Assembly (NCBI GenBank): GCA_019638705.1
Contig: JAHBTI010000024.1
Location: 1-50,345, forward strand
Source of the DNA: Bacteroidota bacterium
GTDB lineage: Bacteria; Bacteroidota; Bacteroidia; B-17B0; Aurantibacillaceae
Direction of reading: 5' to 3'
DNA length: 50,345 bases
The notes beneath the pieces were generated by a model. The model was not told the origin of the DNA, searched no databases, and saw only the letters and a program-made list of their open reading frames with translations. The position numbers and the translations under genes were made by a program. Of the stretch, positions 33,164 to 42,992 are shown piece by piece; position 1 is the stretch's first letter, and each line of letters opens with the position of its first letter.

Positions 33164-35215
33164 TTACTCTTTCACAAACTTTCTCACCTCATTTCCTGCT
33201 TTTATAAAATAAATGCCGCTTTTTAATCCGCGCACGTCCAACGCAGCCGCAGAGTTATGAGTTATGAATGATGAGTTATGAATGACGGTGTTGCCTAAAA
33301 TGTCGTAAACAAAAATTTCAACTTGTTGTTCACTCATCACTCTTAACTCAACATTCATAACTGAATTAACGGGGTTCGGGTAAACTCTCAACTCTAAACT
33401 TTCATCTTTCAACTCGTCAATTCCCACGCAGCCAACGGTAACCGTAACAACCTCTGTGCTTTTGCAGCCAATTTTATGTGTGCCCGTAACGGTGTATTGT
33501 GTTGTTACATTTGGCTTTAGAATAATAGCCGTTGATGTGGCGTGAGCGGTATTCCACTCCCAATAATAACTATATGCTCCTGAAACCGTGAGTGTGAGTA
33601 TTTGCGGGCTGCAAATCGTAAACGTGCCGCCTACAGTTAGCGCAGGCGGCGGTACAACGCTAACCGTAACAGGAATATTACCCACACAGCCATTTTCATC
33701 TGAACCTGAAACATAATATTGTGTGCTTGCGTTTGGCGAAACTGCAATGCTTTGTGTTTGTGCGCTGTTGCTCCATGTATAGGTAGTTGCGCCACTTGCC
33801 GTTAAAAAAGAAGTATCGTCAATACAAATAACAGAATTGCCAATCACGCTAAGTTGAGGTAATGGCATAACATCAATGGTAACAAGGCTGCTGTTTCTAA
33901 TGCAGTCATATTGGTCGGTGGCTGAAACAGAATATTGTGTGGTGCTTGTTGGAGAAACAACAATACTTGGCATTTGTACCCCATTACTCCATGTATAAGT
34001 GTTTGCACTGCTTGCGCTTAACGTAACAGGACTACCCGCGCAAGAATTGACACTGCTAACTAAAATATCTATTGTCGTTGTAGTTTGAGAAACTGTAAAC
34101 AAATCCCTTGCTTCGCAACCCGTGCTGTCTGTCGCCGTAACAGTCCAGTTACCTATTGACAAAACATTTACTTGCGCTGTGGTATATGTAACCGAACCAT
34201 TAGTCCAAGAATAATTTACATTGCCTGAATTTCCCGCAAGAATTGCAACACCTGCATTAGTCATATTTCCACTGCTGCAAACAACATGATTGCCTTGCAG
34301 TATAAAACTTAAAGTACAACTCGAAGATAGCATACTATTAGGTAAACCATACCAAGATGATGAAGTGGTAGTACCGCCATTAGTAAGTGTAACAACAGCC
34401 GAGACAGGCTGCCCAAATGCAACAAAATTACAACCCGCGCCTGCTACATTGGGATTATCAATTACGTGAATAGAAAAAGAGTTGAGAGCGGCAAAATATA
34501 TTTTACCATTAGGGACTAATTGTGCGCTCATAGCACCCCCATTACTGCCTGAAACAGAAAAAACGACAAAAGAAGATGACTGAATAGCCGAGTTAGAACC
34601 CGCACTTAAATTCCATTGTACTATTCCATAATTAGAGGCGTAAAGCTTTGTTCCATCGGATGAAAATTCACAGCCGTATTTACTATTACCATCAGATGGT
34701 AAGGATAGGGAATTGCTAAGCACTCCGGTTATTTTATTAAAGTTGTACAGTACCAAAAAGGGGAAAACACCAAGTGCCACTGGAGAAGCCCTGGCATCTA
34801 CAAATTTTTGCCCATCGGGAGAAAACTTTATGCAGCCAACCATGTTAATTGGTAAAACTTCTCCTATGGCAGATACGACAGCAGTTGTATTTACTCCGAC
34901 AGATGTAAGTAAGTATGCTTTGTAATTGTCTGTACTTCCTTCGTGTGTCATTACCCAAAAATCTATGTTATTGGCATGTCGGGTAGCAGTGAGCTTTTCA
35001 TTGCTTCTACCTGAGTTTAAGGAAATATTTTTAATGGTAACCGAACCCATGCCTGCTGCCAAATTCATATCTACAATAGAATAAGTTAAACCTGTTGTGC
35101 TACCTACTGCTGCCATAGCAAATATGTAATACAAGTTAGAACTACCTGGTTGTTTAATTATAATAGAAGATTGTGTTGATGAGGCGTGCCCCAACAAACC
35201 TAAGCCATTTGCCAT
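33164..35215 (-). CDS. T9SS-secreted Ig-repeat protein, C-terminal part (split by frameshift)
   Basis: This 683-residue frame is the larger part of one gene whose N-terminus is at 35154-35468. It starts in MANGLGLLGHASSTQSSIII, the block that in intact relatives follows the VWNK-H segment. A beta-propeller-like region (to ~residue 290) precedes repeats with TYTWSNG...QYSVSATDQYDC-type Ig/gliding-motility pattern, at least three copies near 390-600. A type A T9SS sorting domain ends it (LRVYPNPVNSVMNVEL ... GLKSGIYFIKAG). The protein should be secreted through the outer membrane and anchored or released. A one-base excess at GG 35222-35223 breaks the reading frame. Confidence 0.8.
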   Translation of the reverse strand: MANGLGLLGHASSTQSSIIIKQPGSSNLYYIFAMAAVGSTTGLTYSIVDMNLAAGMGSVTIKNISLNSGRSNEKLTATRHANNIDFWVMTHEGSTDNYKAYLLTSVGVNTTAVVSAIGEVLPINMVGCIKFSPDGQKFVDARASPVALGVFPFLVLYNFNKITGVLSNSLSLPSDGNSKYGCEFSSDGTKLYASNYGIVQWNLSAGSNSAIQSSSFVVFSVSGSNGGAMSAQLVPNGKIYFAALNSFSIHVIDNPNVAGAGCNFVAFGQPVSAVVTLTNGGTTTSSSWYGLPNSMLSSSCTLSFILQGNHVVCSSGNMTNAGVAILAGNSGNVNYSWTNGSVTYTTAQVNVLSIGNWTVTATDSTGCEARDLFTVSQTTTTIDILVSSVNSCAGSPVTLSASSANTYTWSNGVQMPSIVVSPTSTTQYSVSATDQYDCIRNSSLVTIDVMPLPQLSVIGNSVICIDDTSFLTASGATTYTWSNSAQTQSIAVSPNASTQYYVSGSDENGCVGNIPVTVSVVPPPALTVGGTFTICSPQILTLTVSGAYSYYWEWNTAHATSTAIILKPNVTTQYTVTGTHKIGCKSTEVVTVTVGCVGIDELKDESLELRVYPNPVNSVMNVELRVMSEQQVEIFVYDILGNTVIHNSSFITHNSAAALDVRGLKSGIYFIKAGNEVRKFVKE

Positions 35216-35468
35216 TACTAAGGTGTTGTTTATTCCAAACTGTTACCCCATCGGTGTAAAACAATAAATTACCTGCGGCATCAGCTATACTGGAGCAGCC
35301 CTCACTTGTATTCATCTGACTATTGTTTAAAACAATAGGTGGATTGGTCATAAAATCCAAAGCCACATGATTTCCAAAGTACCACTTGGTGTTTTCGTTT
35401 TGTGCTGCAACACGACAATGCAAGAAGATAAACCCTACAACAAAAAACAAGATTTTTTTCTTAAACAT
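35154..35468 (-). CDS. T9SS-secreted protein, N-terminal part (split by frameshift)
   Basis: From ATG 35466-35468 the frame encodes MFKKKILFFVVGFIFLHC, then VAAQ, a signal peptide. The mature start follows: WYFGNHVALDFMTNPP, then GCSSIADAAGNLLFYTDGVTVWNKQH. This is the familiar N-terminus of Bacteroidota gliding/T9SS Ig-repeat proteins. After NKQH the frame is lost. Removing one G at 35222-35223 joins it to the larger frame as NKQHLVMANGLGL, which fits the family. An earlier TTG start is possible but the signal peptide favours the ATG. It may be a genuine pseudogene or a sequencing error. Confidence 0.78.
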   Translation of the reverse strand: MFKKKILFFVVGFIFLHCRVAAQNENTKWYFGNHVALDFMTNPPIVLNNSQMNTSEGCSSIADAAGNLLFYTDGVTVWNKQHLSNGKWLRFVGARLINTIFYYN

Positions 35469-35597
35469 GACAAGATATGTTTTTAGGATAGCCAAATTTA
35501 ATCTTTAGTGTGTTAAAAATCAAATGTTAAAAACTTGCTTTTCGTAATGTGATGTGTTTACTTCGCTTTCATATTAATCCTTAAAAACAAATTAAGT

Positions 35598-36065
35598 ATG
35601 AAAAAGCAAACAACATTATGGGCAGTATTTCTGCTCTTTTTATTCGGGCTTGGCAAAAATGTGCAAAGTCAGCCGTCACCTTTTCCATTTTACAATAGCC
35701 TTGCCTTTCACTGCGGTGGTCCCGATGTGGACATTACATGGGAGTTTTATGATAGTTCTGGGTCTAACCCACCATGTTGTAGTGGTTCTGCTAATGTGCT
35801 AAATGGGGCAGTAGAAAATATTATTTGGGCTACTGGATACGATGAAATCACTATTACTTTAACTGCTATCGGCGGCTGCGCTATCAATCCTATTTCAGTA
35901 TCGGTGTCTTTTGCTTCCGCTCCTCCTACAAAAACAGGCTCACCTAATTATATCCCTTGTGGTCAGGCTTGTTTTCCTTCTCCTCCACCTCCGGGTAGTA
36001 CTTGTTGTGATAATGGCTCAGCTTTGGCGATAACAGCTACGGGTAATGCCGCTTATGTACAATAG
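35598..36065 (+). CDS. small cysteine-rich secreted protein of unknown function
   Basis: This 155-residue protein has a signal peptide (MKKQTTLWAVFLLFLFGLG, cleavage near VQSQ). The mature part is rich in Cys, Pro, Gly and Ser: CGGPDVDITWEFYDSSG, NPPCCSGSANV, GGCAINP, IPCGQACFPSPPPPGSTCC. About 9 cysteines suggest disulfide bonds in an exported protein. There is no T9SS sorting domain. It is divergent from the T9SS gene at 33164-35468, sharing a 129-base spacer. No family recognised. Confidence 0.7.
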   Translation: MKKQTTLWAVFLLFLFGLGKNVQSQPSPFPFYNSLAFHCGGPDVDITWEFYDSSGSNPPCCSGSANVLNGAVENIIWATGYDEITITLTAIGGCAINPISVSVSFASAPPTKTGSPNYIPCGQACFPSPPPPGSTCCDNGSALAITATGNAAYVQ

Positions 36066-36085
36066 TCAAACTACAATAAAAAATA

Positions 36086-36116
36086 AAAAGCCGCCACATT
36101 TGGCGGCTTTTGTTTT
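36086..36116 (+). terminator. intrinsic terminator
   Basis: Stem AAAAGCCGCCA (36086-36096) and TGGCGGCTTTT (36101-36111) with loop CATT, followed by GTTTTTTG. It follows the small secreted-protein gene by 20 bases. Confidence 0.88.
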
Positions 36117-36165
36117 TTGTAAAATGTTCTGTTAAAAATCATCTCATAAATCCCGTTTTTTTCAT

Positions 36166-36194
36166 TTTGCGTTACAATTAAACCACTATCTTTG
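36166..36194 (+). promoter_or_regulatory. atpD promoter (TTTG ... TATCTTTG)
   Basis: TTTG (36166-36169) and TATCTTTG (36187-36194) are separated by 17 bases and lie 27 bases upstream of the atpD ATG. TATCTTTG fits TAnnTTTG exactly; the spacer is slightly shorter than the common 19-21. Confidence 0.55.
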
Positions 36195-36203
36195 CGCCCG
36201 TAA

Positions 36204-37733
<1,530 letters not shown>

Positions 37734-37747
37734 GTTAGAAGTGTGAA

Positions 37748-37807
37748 GTCAGATTTAAGATTTTGTCAGTTCGAGCGAAGTCGAGAACAAAAAATCTTAA
37801 ATCTGAC
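37748..37807. repeat. palindromic repeat between atpD and atpC
   Basis: GTCAGATTTAAGATTTT (37748-37764) and its exact complement AAAATCTTAAATCTGAC (37791-37807) form a perfect 17-bp outer stem. The inner TTGTCAGTTCGAGCGAAGTCG motif carries an inverted CGAG...TCGAG-type core. The inside resembles the internal units of the elements at 4866 and 28395. It is transcribed in the atpD-atpC message. Confidence 0.75.
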
Positions 37808-37829
37808 CTCTTAAATCTTAAATAGAAAC

Positions 37830-38066
37830 ATGAAATTAGAAATCATAACTCCCGACAAAAAATTATTTGAAGGTTCGGTAAAATCGGCAACATTTCCGGG
37901 AAGCGAAGGCAGCTTTGGTGTATTGAATGACCATGCGCCCATGATTGCCACTTTAAAAGCAGGAAAAGTGGAACTCGTTGAAGAAAGCAATAACAAGTTG
38001 GAGTTTACCGTAAAAGGCGGCGTGGTGGAAGTGCTGAAAAACAAAGTAGTTGTTTTGGCGGAATGA
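37830..38066 (+). CDS. atpC: ATP synthase F1 subunit epsilon
   Basis: This 78-residue epsilon subunit has only the N-terminal beta-sandwich. The blocks TPDKKLFEGSVKSATFPGSEG, SFGVLNDHAPMIATL and VKGGVVEVLKNKVVVL are typical. The C-terminal two-helix regulatory domain of many bacteria is absent, as is usual in Bacteroidota. It links the F1 gamma subunit to the Fo c-ring. It lies 96 bases after atpD with a palindromic repeat in between. Confidence 0.95.
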   Translation: MKLEIITPDKKLFEGSVKSATFPGSEGSFGVLNDHAPMIATLKAGKVELVEESNNKLEFTVKGGVVEVLKNKVVVLAE

Positions 38067-38105
38067 AAATTTTCCCGATTAAAAAAATTTGAAACCACCC
38101 TACAC

Positions 38106-38143
38106 AAAAAATCCCCACAAAGTTTTACTTGTGGGGATTTTTT
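38106..38143. terminator. intrinsic terminator after atpC
   Basis: A 15-bp perfect stem AAAAAATCCCCACAA (38106-38120) and TTGTGGGGATTTTTT (38129-38143) with an 8-base loop, followed by T. It can work in both directions and also lies immediately downstream (3') of tRNA-Cys. Confidence 0.88.
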
Positions 38144-38147
38144 TCGG

Positions 38148-38218
38148 AGGTTCCGACCGGATTCGAACCGGTGTAGCAGCTTTTGCAGAGCTGAGCCTAG
38201 CCTCTCGGCCACAGAACC
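38148..38218 (-). tRNA. tRNA-Cys (anticodon GCA)
   Basis: A 71-base cloverleaf on the minus strand. Acceptor GGTTCTG pairs with CGGAACC, discriminator T. The anticodon loop CTGCAAA (anticodon GCA) sits in stem CAGCT/AGCTG. The T-arm is ACCGG-TTCGAAT-CCGGT. No CCA is encoded. Confidence 0.96.
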
Positions 38219-38331
38219 TTTTTAAGAGGATAGCAAAAGTAGTATTTTTTTAGATATACATGACAGAAAAAACAAGAACTCCGCGTTTTTTCTTTTTCTT
38301 TTGCATTACCTATTAAATCAGATACTTCCGA

Positions 38332-38339
38332 TATATTTG
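38332..38339 (+). promoter_or_regulatory. -7 promoter box very close to the aminotransferase start
   Basis: TATATTTG fits TAnnTTTG and lies only 6 bases before the ATG at 38346. If it is the real -7 box the mRNA would be leaderless or nearly so. No matching -33 box is seen at the right distance. Confidence 0.35.
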
Positions 38340-38345
38340 CCGTTT

Positions 38346-39488
38346 ATGCAACTACACAGCAAACTGCCAAACGTGGGCACAACCATTTTTACTACCATGA
38401 GTGCTCTGGCACGCGAACACAATGCCATTAACCTTTCGCAGGGATTTCCTGATTTTGACTGTGCACCGAAATTAAGAGAGTTAAGTAATTATTACATTCA
38501 TCAGGGGTTTAACCAATACGCGCCCATGCCGGGAACTGTGCAACTGCGCGAGCGTGTGGCGGAAATTATCTCACAATCTTATCATGCAAATTATAATGCA
38601 GAAACCGAAATTACCATTACCGCAGGTGCAACACAGGGTATTTACACCGCTTTAGCGGCTTTGGTAAGAAACGGCGATGAAGTTATTGTGTTTGAACCTT
38701 GTTATGATTGCTATGTACCCGCCATTGAAGCCAACGGCGGAACGCCAATTTTTTCAAAATTAAACTTTCCCGGTTTTTCTATTGACTGGGAAGATGTGCG
38801 GAAAAAAATTACACCAAAAACAAAAGCCATTATTATTAACTCGCCGCACAACCCAAGCGGAACAATCATTTCGGCGAATGACATAAAAGAGCTTGAAAAA
38901 ATTGTTTCGGAAAAAAACATTGTTGTCATCAGCGACGAAGTGTATGAACACATGGTTTTTGACGGATTACAACACGAAAGTGTTTCAAAAAATTCCATAT
39001 TAAAAAATCAATCCATTATTGTTTCTTCTTTTGGGAAAACCGTGCATACCACAGGCTGGAAAATTGGTTATGTGGCTGCGCCAAAAGAGTTAATGACAGA
39101 GTTCAGAAAAGTGCATCAGTTTTTGGTGTTTTGTGTTAATCACCCCTTACAACTTGCGCTCGCCGATTTTTTAAGCGACAAAAATAATTACACCGAGTTA
39201 AAACATTTTTATCAAAGCAAACGCGATTATTTTTTAAAACTCACGCAGGGTTCGCGCTTAATTCCGTTTAAAACAAGCGGCACTTATTTTCAGTTGATGT
39301 CTTACAAAAACATGAGTGATGAAGCAGATACCGACCTTGCCATTCGTTTAACCAAAGAAAAAAAATTAGCCACCGTGCCGTTATCGGTTTTTTATCATCA
39401 AAAAACAGATAATAAATTATTGCGTTTTTGTTTTGCCAAAAAAAATGAAACCTTAGAGAAAGCGGCAGAGATTATTTGCAAATTGTAA
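38346..39488 (+). CDS. methionine aminotransferase (YbdL/KAT-like, class I)
   Basis: This 380-residue fold type I PLP aminotransferase carries NLSQGFPDFDCAPKL, QYAPMPGTVQLRERVA, VTAGATQGIY-like ITITAGATQGIY, NSPHNPSG (165-172), the PLP Asp in VISDEVYEH (D197), and Lys231 in SSFGKTVHTTGWKIGY. These match the methionine/glutamine-type aminotransferases such as YbdL. They transaminate methionine and aromatic amino acids with 2-oxo acids. I chose ATG 38346 (MQLHSKLPNVGTTIF); a TTG 15 codons earlier gives a non-conserved hydrophobic extension. It is a single gene. Substrate specificity is by family only. Confidence 0.87.
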   Translation: MQLHSKLPNVGTTIFTTMSALAREHNAINLSQGFPDFDCAPKLRELSNYYIHQGFNQYAPMPGTVQLRERVAEIISQSYHANYNAETEITITAGATQGIYTALAALVRNGDEVIVFEPCYDCYVPAIEANGGTPIFSKLNFPGFSIDWEDVRKKITPKTKAIIINSPHNPSGTIISANDIKELEKIVSEKNIVVISDEVYEHMVFDGLQHESVSKNSILKNQSIIVSSFGKTVHTTGWKIGYVAAPKELMTEFRKVHQFLVFCVNHPLQLALADFLSDKNNYTELKHFYQSKRDYFLKLTQGSRLIPFKTSGTYFQLMSYKNMSDEADTDLAIRLTKEKKLATVPLSVFYHQKTDNKLLRFCFAKKNETLEKAAEIICKL

Positions 39489-39497
39489 ACGGATATT

Positions 39498-40046
39498 TTA
39501 CCTTAATAATTTTTTTACCAATATGGTATATAAAATCATAAATACAACTGCCGGCAATACAGAAGTTAGCGCAGTTGGTATAAATATTTTTTGAACGCTG
39601 CCCCACATGGAGTATGAAAGCCAAGAAATAAAAGCCACTTCATTAATAGATTGTGCTGCCATGTATATCACATAACCTGCTTTTTTTCTCATCAGCATAT
39701 ATATAGCCGCTATTAATGTTGCCACATTGCAAACAATGGACACATAAACCAAGCTCCTGCTTAAATTAAAAATAGGATAGGTATCGGAAAACCCACGCGT
39801 ATATGGAGCAGAATAATCAAAAGCAGTTTCAAAATACAATCCTTTTAATATGCCGAAAATAGAGCCGAGTATGGTTAAAATACAAAGTGTAATAAGCGTG
39901 GCTTCGCCTGTATTAGATTTATTGGCAATTGTTTCTTGTTTATTGGCGTTTGTTTCCTGCGACAGCTTAAAGCCGCATAATGAACAATAATTTAATGGTT
40001 CATCCGGCAGTTGCGTTCCACAATTTGTACAATATTTTATACTCAT
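39498..40046 (-). CDS. zinc-ribbon integral membrane protein
   Basis: This 182-residue protein begins with a zinc ribbon (YCTNCGTQLPDEPLNYCSLCG: CxxC...CxxC at about residues 6-24). A ~20-residue polar linker and four hydrophobic segments follow (about 50-70, 92-114, 119-137, 150-175). The zinc ribbon is probably cytoplasmic. The function of this architecture is unknown. It lies convergent to the aminotransferase gene with a 9-base gap and 24 bases downstream of waaA, possibly in its operon. Confidence 0.75.
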   Translation of the reverse strand: MSIKYCTNCGTQLPDEPLNYCSLCGFKLSQETNANKQETIANKSNTGEATLITLCILTILGSIFGILKGLYFETAFDYSAPYTRGFSDTYPIFNLSRSLVYVSIVCNVATLIAAIYMLMRKKAGYVIYMAAQSINEVAFISWLSYSMWGSVQKIFIPTALTSVLPAVVFMILYTILVKKLLR

Positions 40047-40070
40047 AATTTTTAAACAAAAGTAGCGAAA

Positions 40071-41318
40071 TTACCACTTAATTAAACTCATCACTTTATC
40101 GGTAGTGCCCGAATTTTTAGAAAAATACTCCTGCAATTTGTTTTCAATGTCTTTTAATTGATTTGGGTTTTGCAAATAATTGGAAATATATTTTGTTGCT
40201 TCGTTTGCGTTCTCAATATTTTGCGCGGCGTGCAATTCCAACAATTCAACAGCTTCGTTGTATTTGTGATAATCGTTTCCGCCGTGAAATAACACAGGTT
40301 TTAAATGTACGGCAGGCTCTAAGCAATTATGTATGCCCGAATTAAAACCGCCGCCAACATAAGTAACGGTTGCGTAATGATAAATGCCCGAAAGCAAACC
40401 CATTGTGTCCACAATTAAAATTCGTGTATTTTCATCAACAAAATTTTTGCTGTACAAACTATAATTCAAATTGTTTTTTTGAAGCAATTTTTCGGTTTCG
40501 TGAATGCTTTTTTCATCAACATTATGCGGCACTAAAATTAATTTCAAATTTTTTTCAGAGAGATGTTTAAACGTTTCAATCAGCAATTCATTGTCTTTTG
40601 CCCAAGTGCTGCCACCAACAATGACAGGCGAATTTTTGCAAAATGTTTCAAAAAAATCTATGGGCTTAAAATTGTTTTTTATTTGCAGCACACGGTCAAA
40701 GCGCGTATCGCCGCTTACTTCGTAATTGCTTATGCCAATGCTTTGTAATAATTTTCCCGACTGCTCATCTTGAATAAATAATTTATCAAACGTTTGAAGC
40801 GATGTTTTAAAAATGTTTCCGTACCATTTAAAAAATGGGTGATGCGGTTTAAACACTGCCGATACAAGAAAAGCAGAAATGTTTTGTTTTTTAAGTTGAA
40901 ATAAATAATTCAGCCAAAATTCGTACTTAATAAAAATGGCTGTTTTGGGTTTTACGATGTTTAAAAAATCTTTTGCATGGCGTTTTGTATCTAAAGGCAA
41001 ATAACAAATCACCTCTGCCCCACTCCAGTTTTTAAAGGCTTCGTAACCGCTCGGCGAAAAAAAACTCAATACAATGTTGTAATCGGAATGTTTTGCTTTT
41101 ATGGCTTCAATCAGCGGACGACCTTGCTCAAACTCGCCATAAGACGCGCAATGCACCCACACAATTTTATCGGAATTAAGTTTTAAAATTTTATCTGAAA
41201 GTTGTTTTCTCCAATTTTCGCGACCGCTTACCCATTGCCTTGCTTTTAAATTTTTAAGCGCGGCAATTCTGATAATTAGTCCGTAACAACGAACAACAAG
41301 CGTGTATAAGGGAAACAT
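40071..41318 (-). CDS. waaA: WaaA: 3-deoxy-D-manno-octulosonic acid (Kdo) transferase
   Basis: This 415-residue GT30 enzyme has an N-terminal membrane anchor region, then IVWVHCASYGEFEQGRPL with the catalytic Glu62. YEFWLNYLFQLKK, VSGDTRFDRV, VGGSTW and YVGGGFNSGIHNCLEPA follow. It transfers Kdo from CMP-Kdo to lipid IVA at the inner membrane, the first inner-core step of LPS. Its start codon abuts the stop of an outer-membrane protein gene with no gap (TAA-ATG), so the two are translationally coupled. Confidence 0.96.
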   Translation of the reverse strand: MFPLYTLVVRCYGLIIRIAALKNLKARQWVSGRENWRKQLSDKILKLNSDKIVWVHCASYGEFEQGRPLIEAIKAKHSDYNIVLSFFSPSGYEAFKNWSGAEVICYLPLDTKRHAKDFLNIVKPKTAIFIKYEFWLNYLFQLKKQNISAFLVSAVFKPHHPFFKWYGNIFKTSLQTFDKLFIQDEQSGKLLQSIGISNYEVSGDTRFDRVLQIKNNFKPIDFFETFCKNSPVIVGGSTWAKDNELLIETFKHLSEKNLKLILVPHNVDEKSIHETEKLLQKNNLNYSLYSKNFVDENTRILIVDTMGLLSGIYHYATVTYVGGGFNSGIHNCLEPAVHLKPVLFHGGNDYHKYNEAVELLELHAAQNIENANEATKYISNYLQNPNQLKDIENKLQEYFSKNSGTTDKVMSLIKW

Positions 41319-42050
41319 TTAGTAGTAATAAAAATCGTTTGGTTTCTTTTTATACAAAGGTAAAATCCAGCCAAATCTAAAACCTGTGAGCATATCAAAA
41401 CGCATTTCTGTATCGGGCAAACCTGTATCGTAATTGAGTTTGCGCAAACTTTTTGTAAATGCCTGCTGACATTCAAAACCAAAATAAAAATTTGCCAAAC
41501 GGTTTTGGCTCAAATATAAATACCCCACAAACTGGCTTAACGACAATCCCGCCGTTAAACGGTCGTAGCCGTATTTCATTTCTTTGTCAATGGCTGCAAT
41601 AGTTTGTTGCGCATCGTACAGGTTTATTTTGTGCTGCAAATATCCTGCGCCAATGTTTACAAACAAACCCGAATTTGGATTTGCACTCAAAAATTTAAAT
41701 ACTTTTCCGCCGGTGAGGTGAATACCCAAGCCTCGCTCCGTTACCCGCAAATCGGCAGGATAACCTTGATTTTCGGTTATGTATCCGTCTGCGTTTTTTA
41801 GTTGTGTTAAAACATCTTCTTTTACGTTTTGCCCAAACATATAACCTGCCTGCAAACCAAACATAAAATTGGTTTTTGTTTTGTACATAAACGCAGCACC
41901 TGCATTTAAGTTTACGCCAAAACGTTTTTCCATATCAAACGAAGGCATTTGTCCGCCAATGTGAACGCCCACCAAAGGCAGAGCCATGGCACTATCTTTT
42001 TGCGCTTTGGCAAAAAAAGAAAGAAATAAAAGAAGAAGGGTAATTCTCAT
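41319..42050 (-). CDS. outer-membrane beta-barrel-like protein upstream of waaA
   Basis: This 243-residue protein has a short signal peptide (MRITLLLLFLSFFAKAQ). Alternating beta-strand patterns follow, for example VGVHIGGQMPSF, LNAGAAFMYKTKTNFMFGLQAGYMFG, LFVNIGAGYLQHKINLY and MLTGFRFGWILPLY. It ends FYYY, compatible with a terminal aromatic barrel strand. It is probably an outer-membrane barrel or a lipocalin-like protein. It is coupled to waaA (no gap), hinting at a role in LPS or outer-membrane assembly. No named family assigned. Confidence 0.75.
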   Translation of the reverse strand: MRITLLLLFLSFFAKAQKDSAMALPLVGVHIGGQMPSFDMEKRFGVNLNAGAAFMYKTKTNFMFGLQAGYMFGQNVKEDVLTQLKNADGYITENQGYPADLRVTERGLGIHLTGGKVFKFLSANPNSGLFVNIGAGYLQHKINLYDAQQTIAAIDKEMKYGYDRLTAGLSLSQFVGYLYLSQNRLANFYFGFECQQAFTKSLRKLNYDTGLPDTEMRFDMLTGFRFGWILPLYKKKPNDFYYY

Positions 42051-42071
42051 TTGCTCGCAAAAATAACAATT

Positions 42072-42139
42072 TTAGGCACAGAGGCACGAAGACACAAAGG
42101 CACAGAAAAAAAACTCTGTATCTCAGAGTCTCTGTGTTT
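42072..42139. repeat. GGCACAGAGGCACGAAGACAC-type dispersed repeat
   Basis: Tandem-like words AGGCACAGAGGCACGAAGACACAAAGGCACAG, shown here only as its GGCAC(A/G) units, are followed by a CTCTGT...ACAGAG-type inverted tail (CTCTGTATCTCAGAGTCTCTG). This is a dispersed intergenic repeat type common in Bacteroidota. It lies between the outer-membrane gene start and the ABC ATPase stop. Confidence 0.5.
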
Positions 42140-42866
42140 AATTAAACTCTTCCATTCGGTTTTTGTAAGTGGTAATTTTTGTATTTGGTGTGTCGCTTTC
42201 AACCAAGCCGTCGCGCAGGCGAACAATGCGGTGCGCGTGGAGTGCAATGTCTTCTTCGTGCGTAACTAAAATAATGGTGTTTCCTTTTTTATGAATTTCT
42301 TCAAACAAGCCCATAATTTCTACCGAAGTTTTGCTGTCTAAATTTCCTGTGGGTTCATCGGCTAAAATAATGGCAGGATTGTTTACCAACGCTCTGGCAA
42401 TGGCTACACGCTGCCGCTGACCGCCGCTTAATTCATTCGGCTTATGGTTCATGCGGTTTCCCAAACCCACGCTTTCCAATACTTCGGAGGCGCGTTTGTT
42501 TCTTGCTTCTTTACTCATGCCCGAATACACCAAAGGCAAAGCAACATTTTCCAACGTGGTGGCGCGGGGCAATAAATTAAAGGTTTGAAACACAAAGCCG
42601 ATTTCTTTGTTGCGCACTTCGGCAAGGGCATTATCGCTCATTTTTGCTACGGAATTTCCGTTTAAAATATATTCGCCCGAAGTGGGACTGTCCAAACAAC
42701 CGAGCATATTCATCAAGGTAGATTTTCCGCTGCCCGATGGTCCCATAAGTGCAACGTATTCGTTGTTATAAATGGTAAGCGAAACATCTTTTAAGGCTTC
42801 AATAATTTCATCGCCTATTTTGTAAGTTTTCTTTATGTGTTGTATGGAAATGATTTTGTGCTGCAC
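42138..42866 (-). CDS. LolD/MacB-type ABC transporter ATP-binding protein
   Basis: This 242-residue ABC ATPase has GPSGSGKST at 42-50, LSGGQ at 146-150, IILADEP at 166-172 and the GNLDSKTS D-loop. It is of the MacB/LolD/FtsE subgroup. Such ATPases power mechanotransmission permeases for lipoprotein release or efflux across the periplasm. No permease gene is next to it, so the partner is unknown. The start is GTG at 42864-42866; no in-frame ATG is near. A C-terminal tail ([12 protein letters not shown]) extends past the fold. Confidence 0.87.
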   Translation of the reverse strand: MQHKIISIQHIKKTYKIGDEIIEALKDVSLTIYNNEYVALMGPSGSGKSTLMNMLGCLDSPTSGEYILNGNSVAKMSDNALAEVRNKEIGFVFQTFNLLPRATTLENVALPLVYSGMSKEARNKRASEVLESVGLGNRMNHKPNELSGGQRQRVAIARALVNNPAIILADEPTGNLDSKTSVEIMGLFEEIHKKGNTIILVTHEEDIALHAHRIVRLRDGLVESDTPNTKITTYKNRMEEFN

Positions 42867-42889
42867 GCATTAAAAGTACAGATTATATA

Positions 42890-42934
42890 AATTCTAATTA
42901 TTAAATTCTAAATCCTAATTTCTAAATTCTAAAA
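42890..42934. repeat. AT-rich AAATTCTAAATCCTAA low-complexity tract
   Basis: Imperfect AAATTCTAA / AAATCCTAA words, complement-related to the TTTAGAATTTAG tracts at 541 and 32731. Located upstream of the divergent ABC ATPase and lipoprotein genes. No gene seen. Confidence 0.5.
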
Positions 42935-42992
42935 AGCACAATAAAACAAAACGGATAACGTTATTGAAACATCACACAAAAATCAAAAAGAC

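Noticed and set aside
38301..38345. 15-codon N-terminal extension of the methionine aminotransferase from TTG
   Set aside because: The extension is hydrophobic and non-conserved, and a TATATTTG box lies inside it; ATG 38346 fits the family start.
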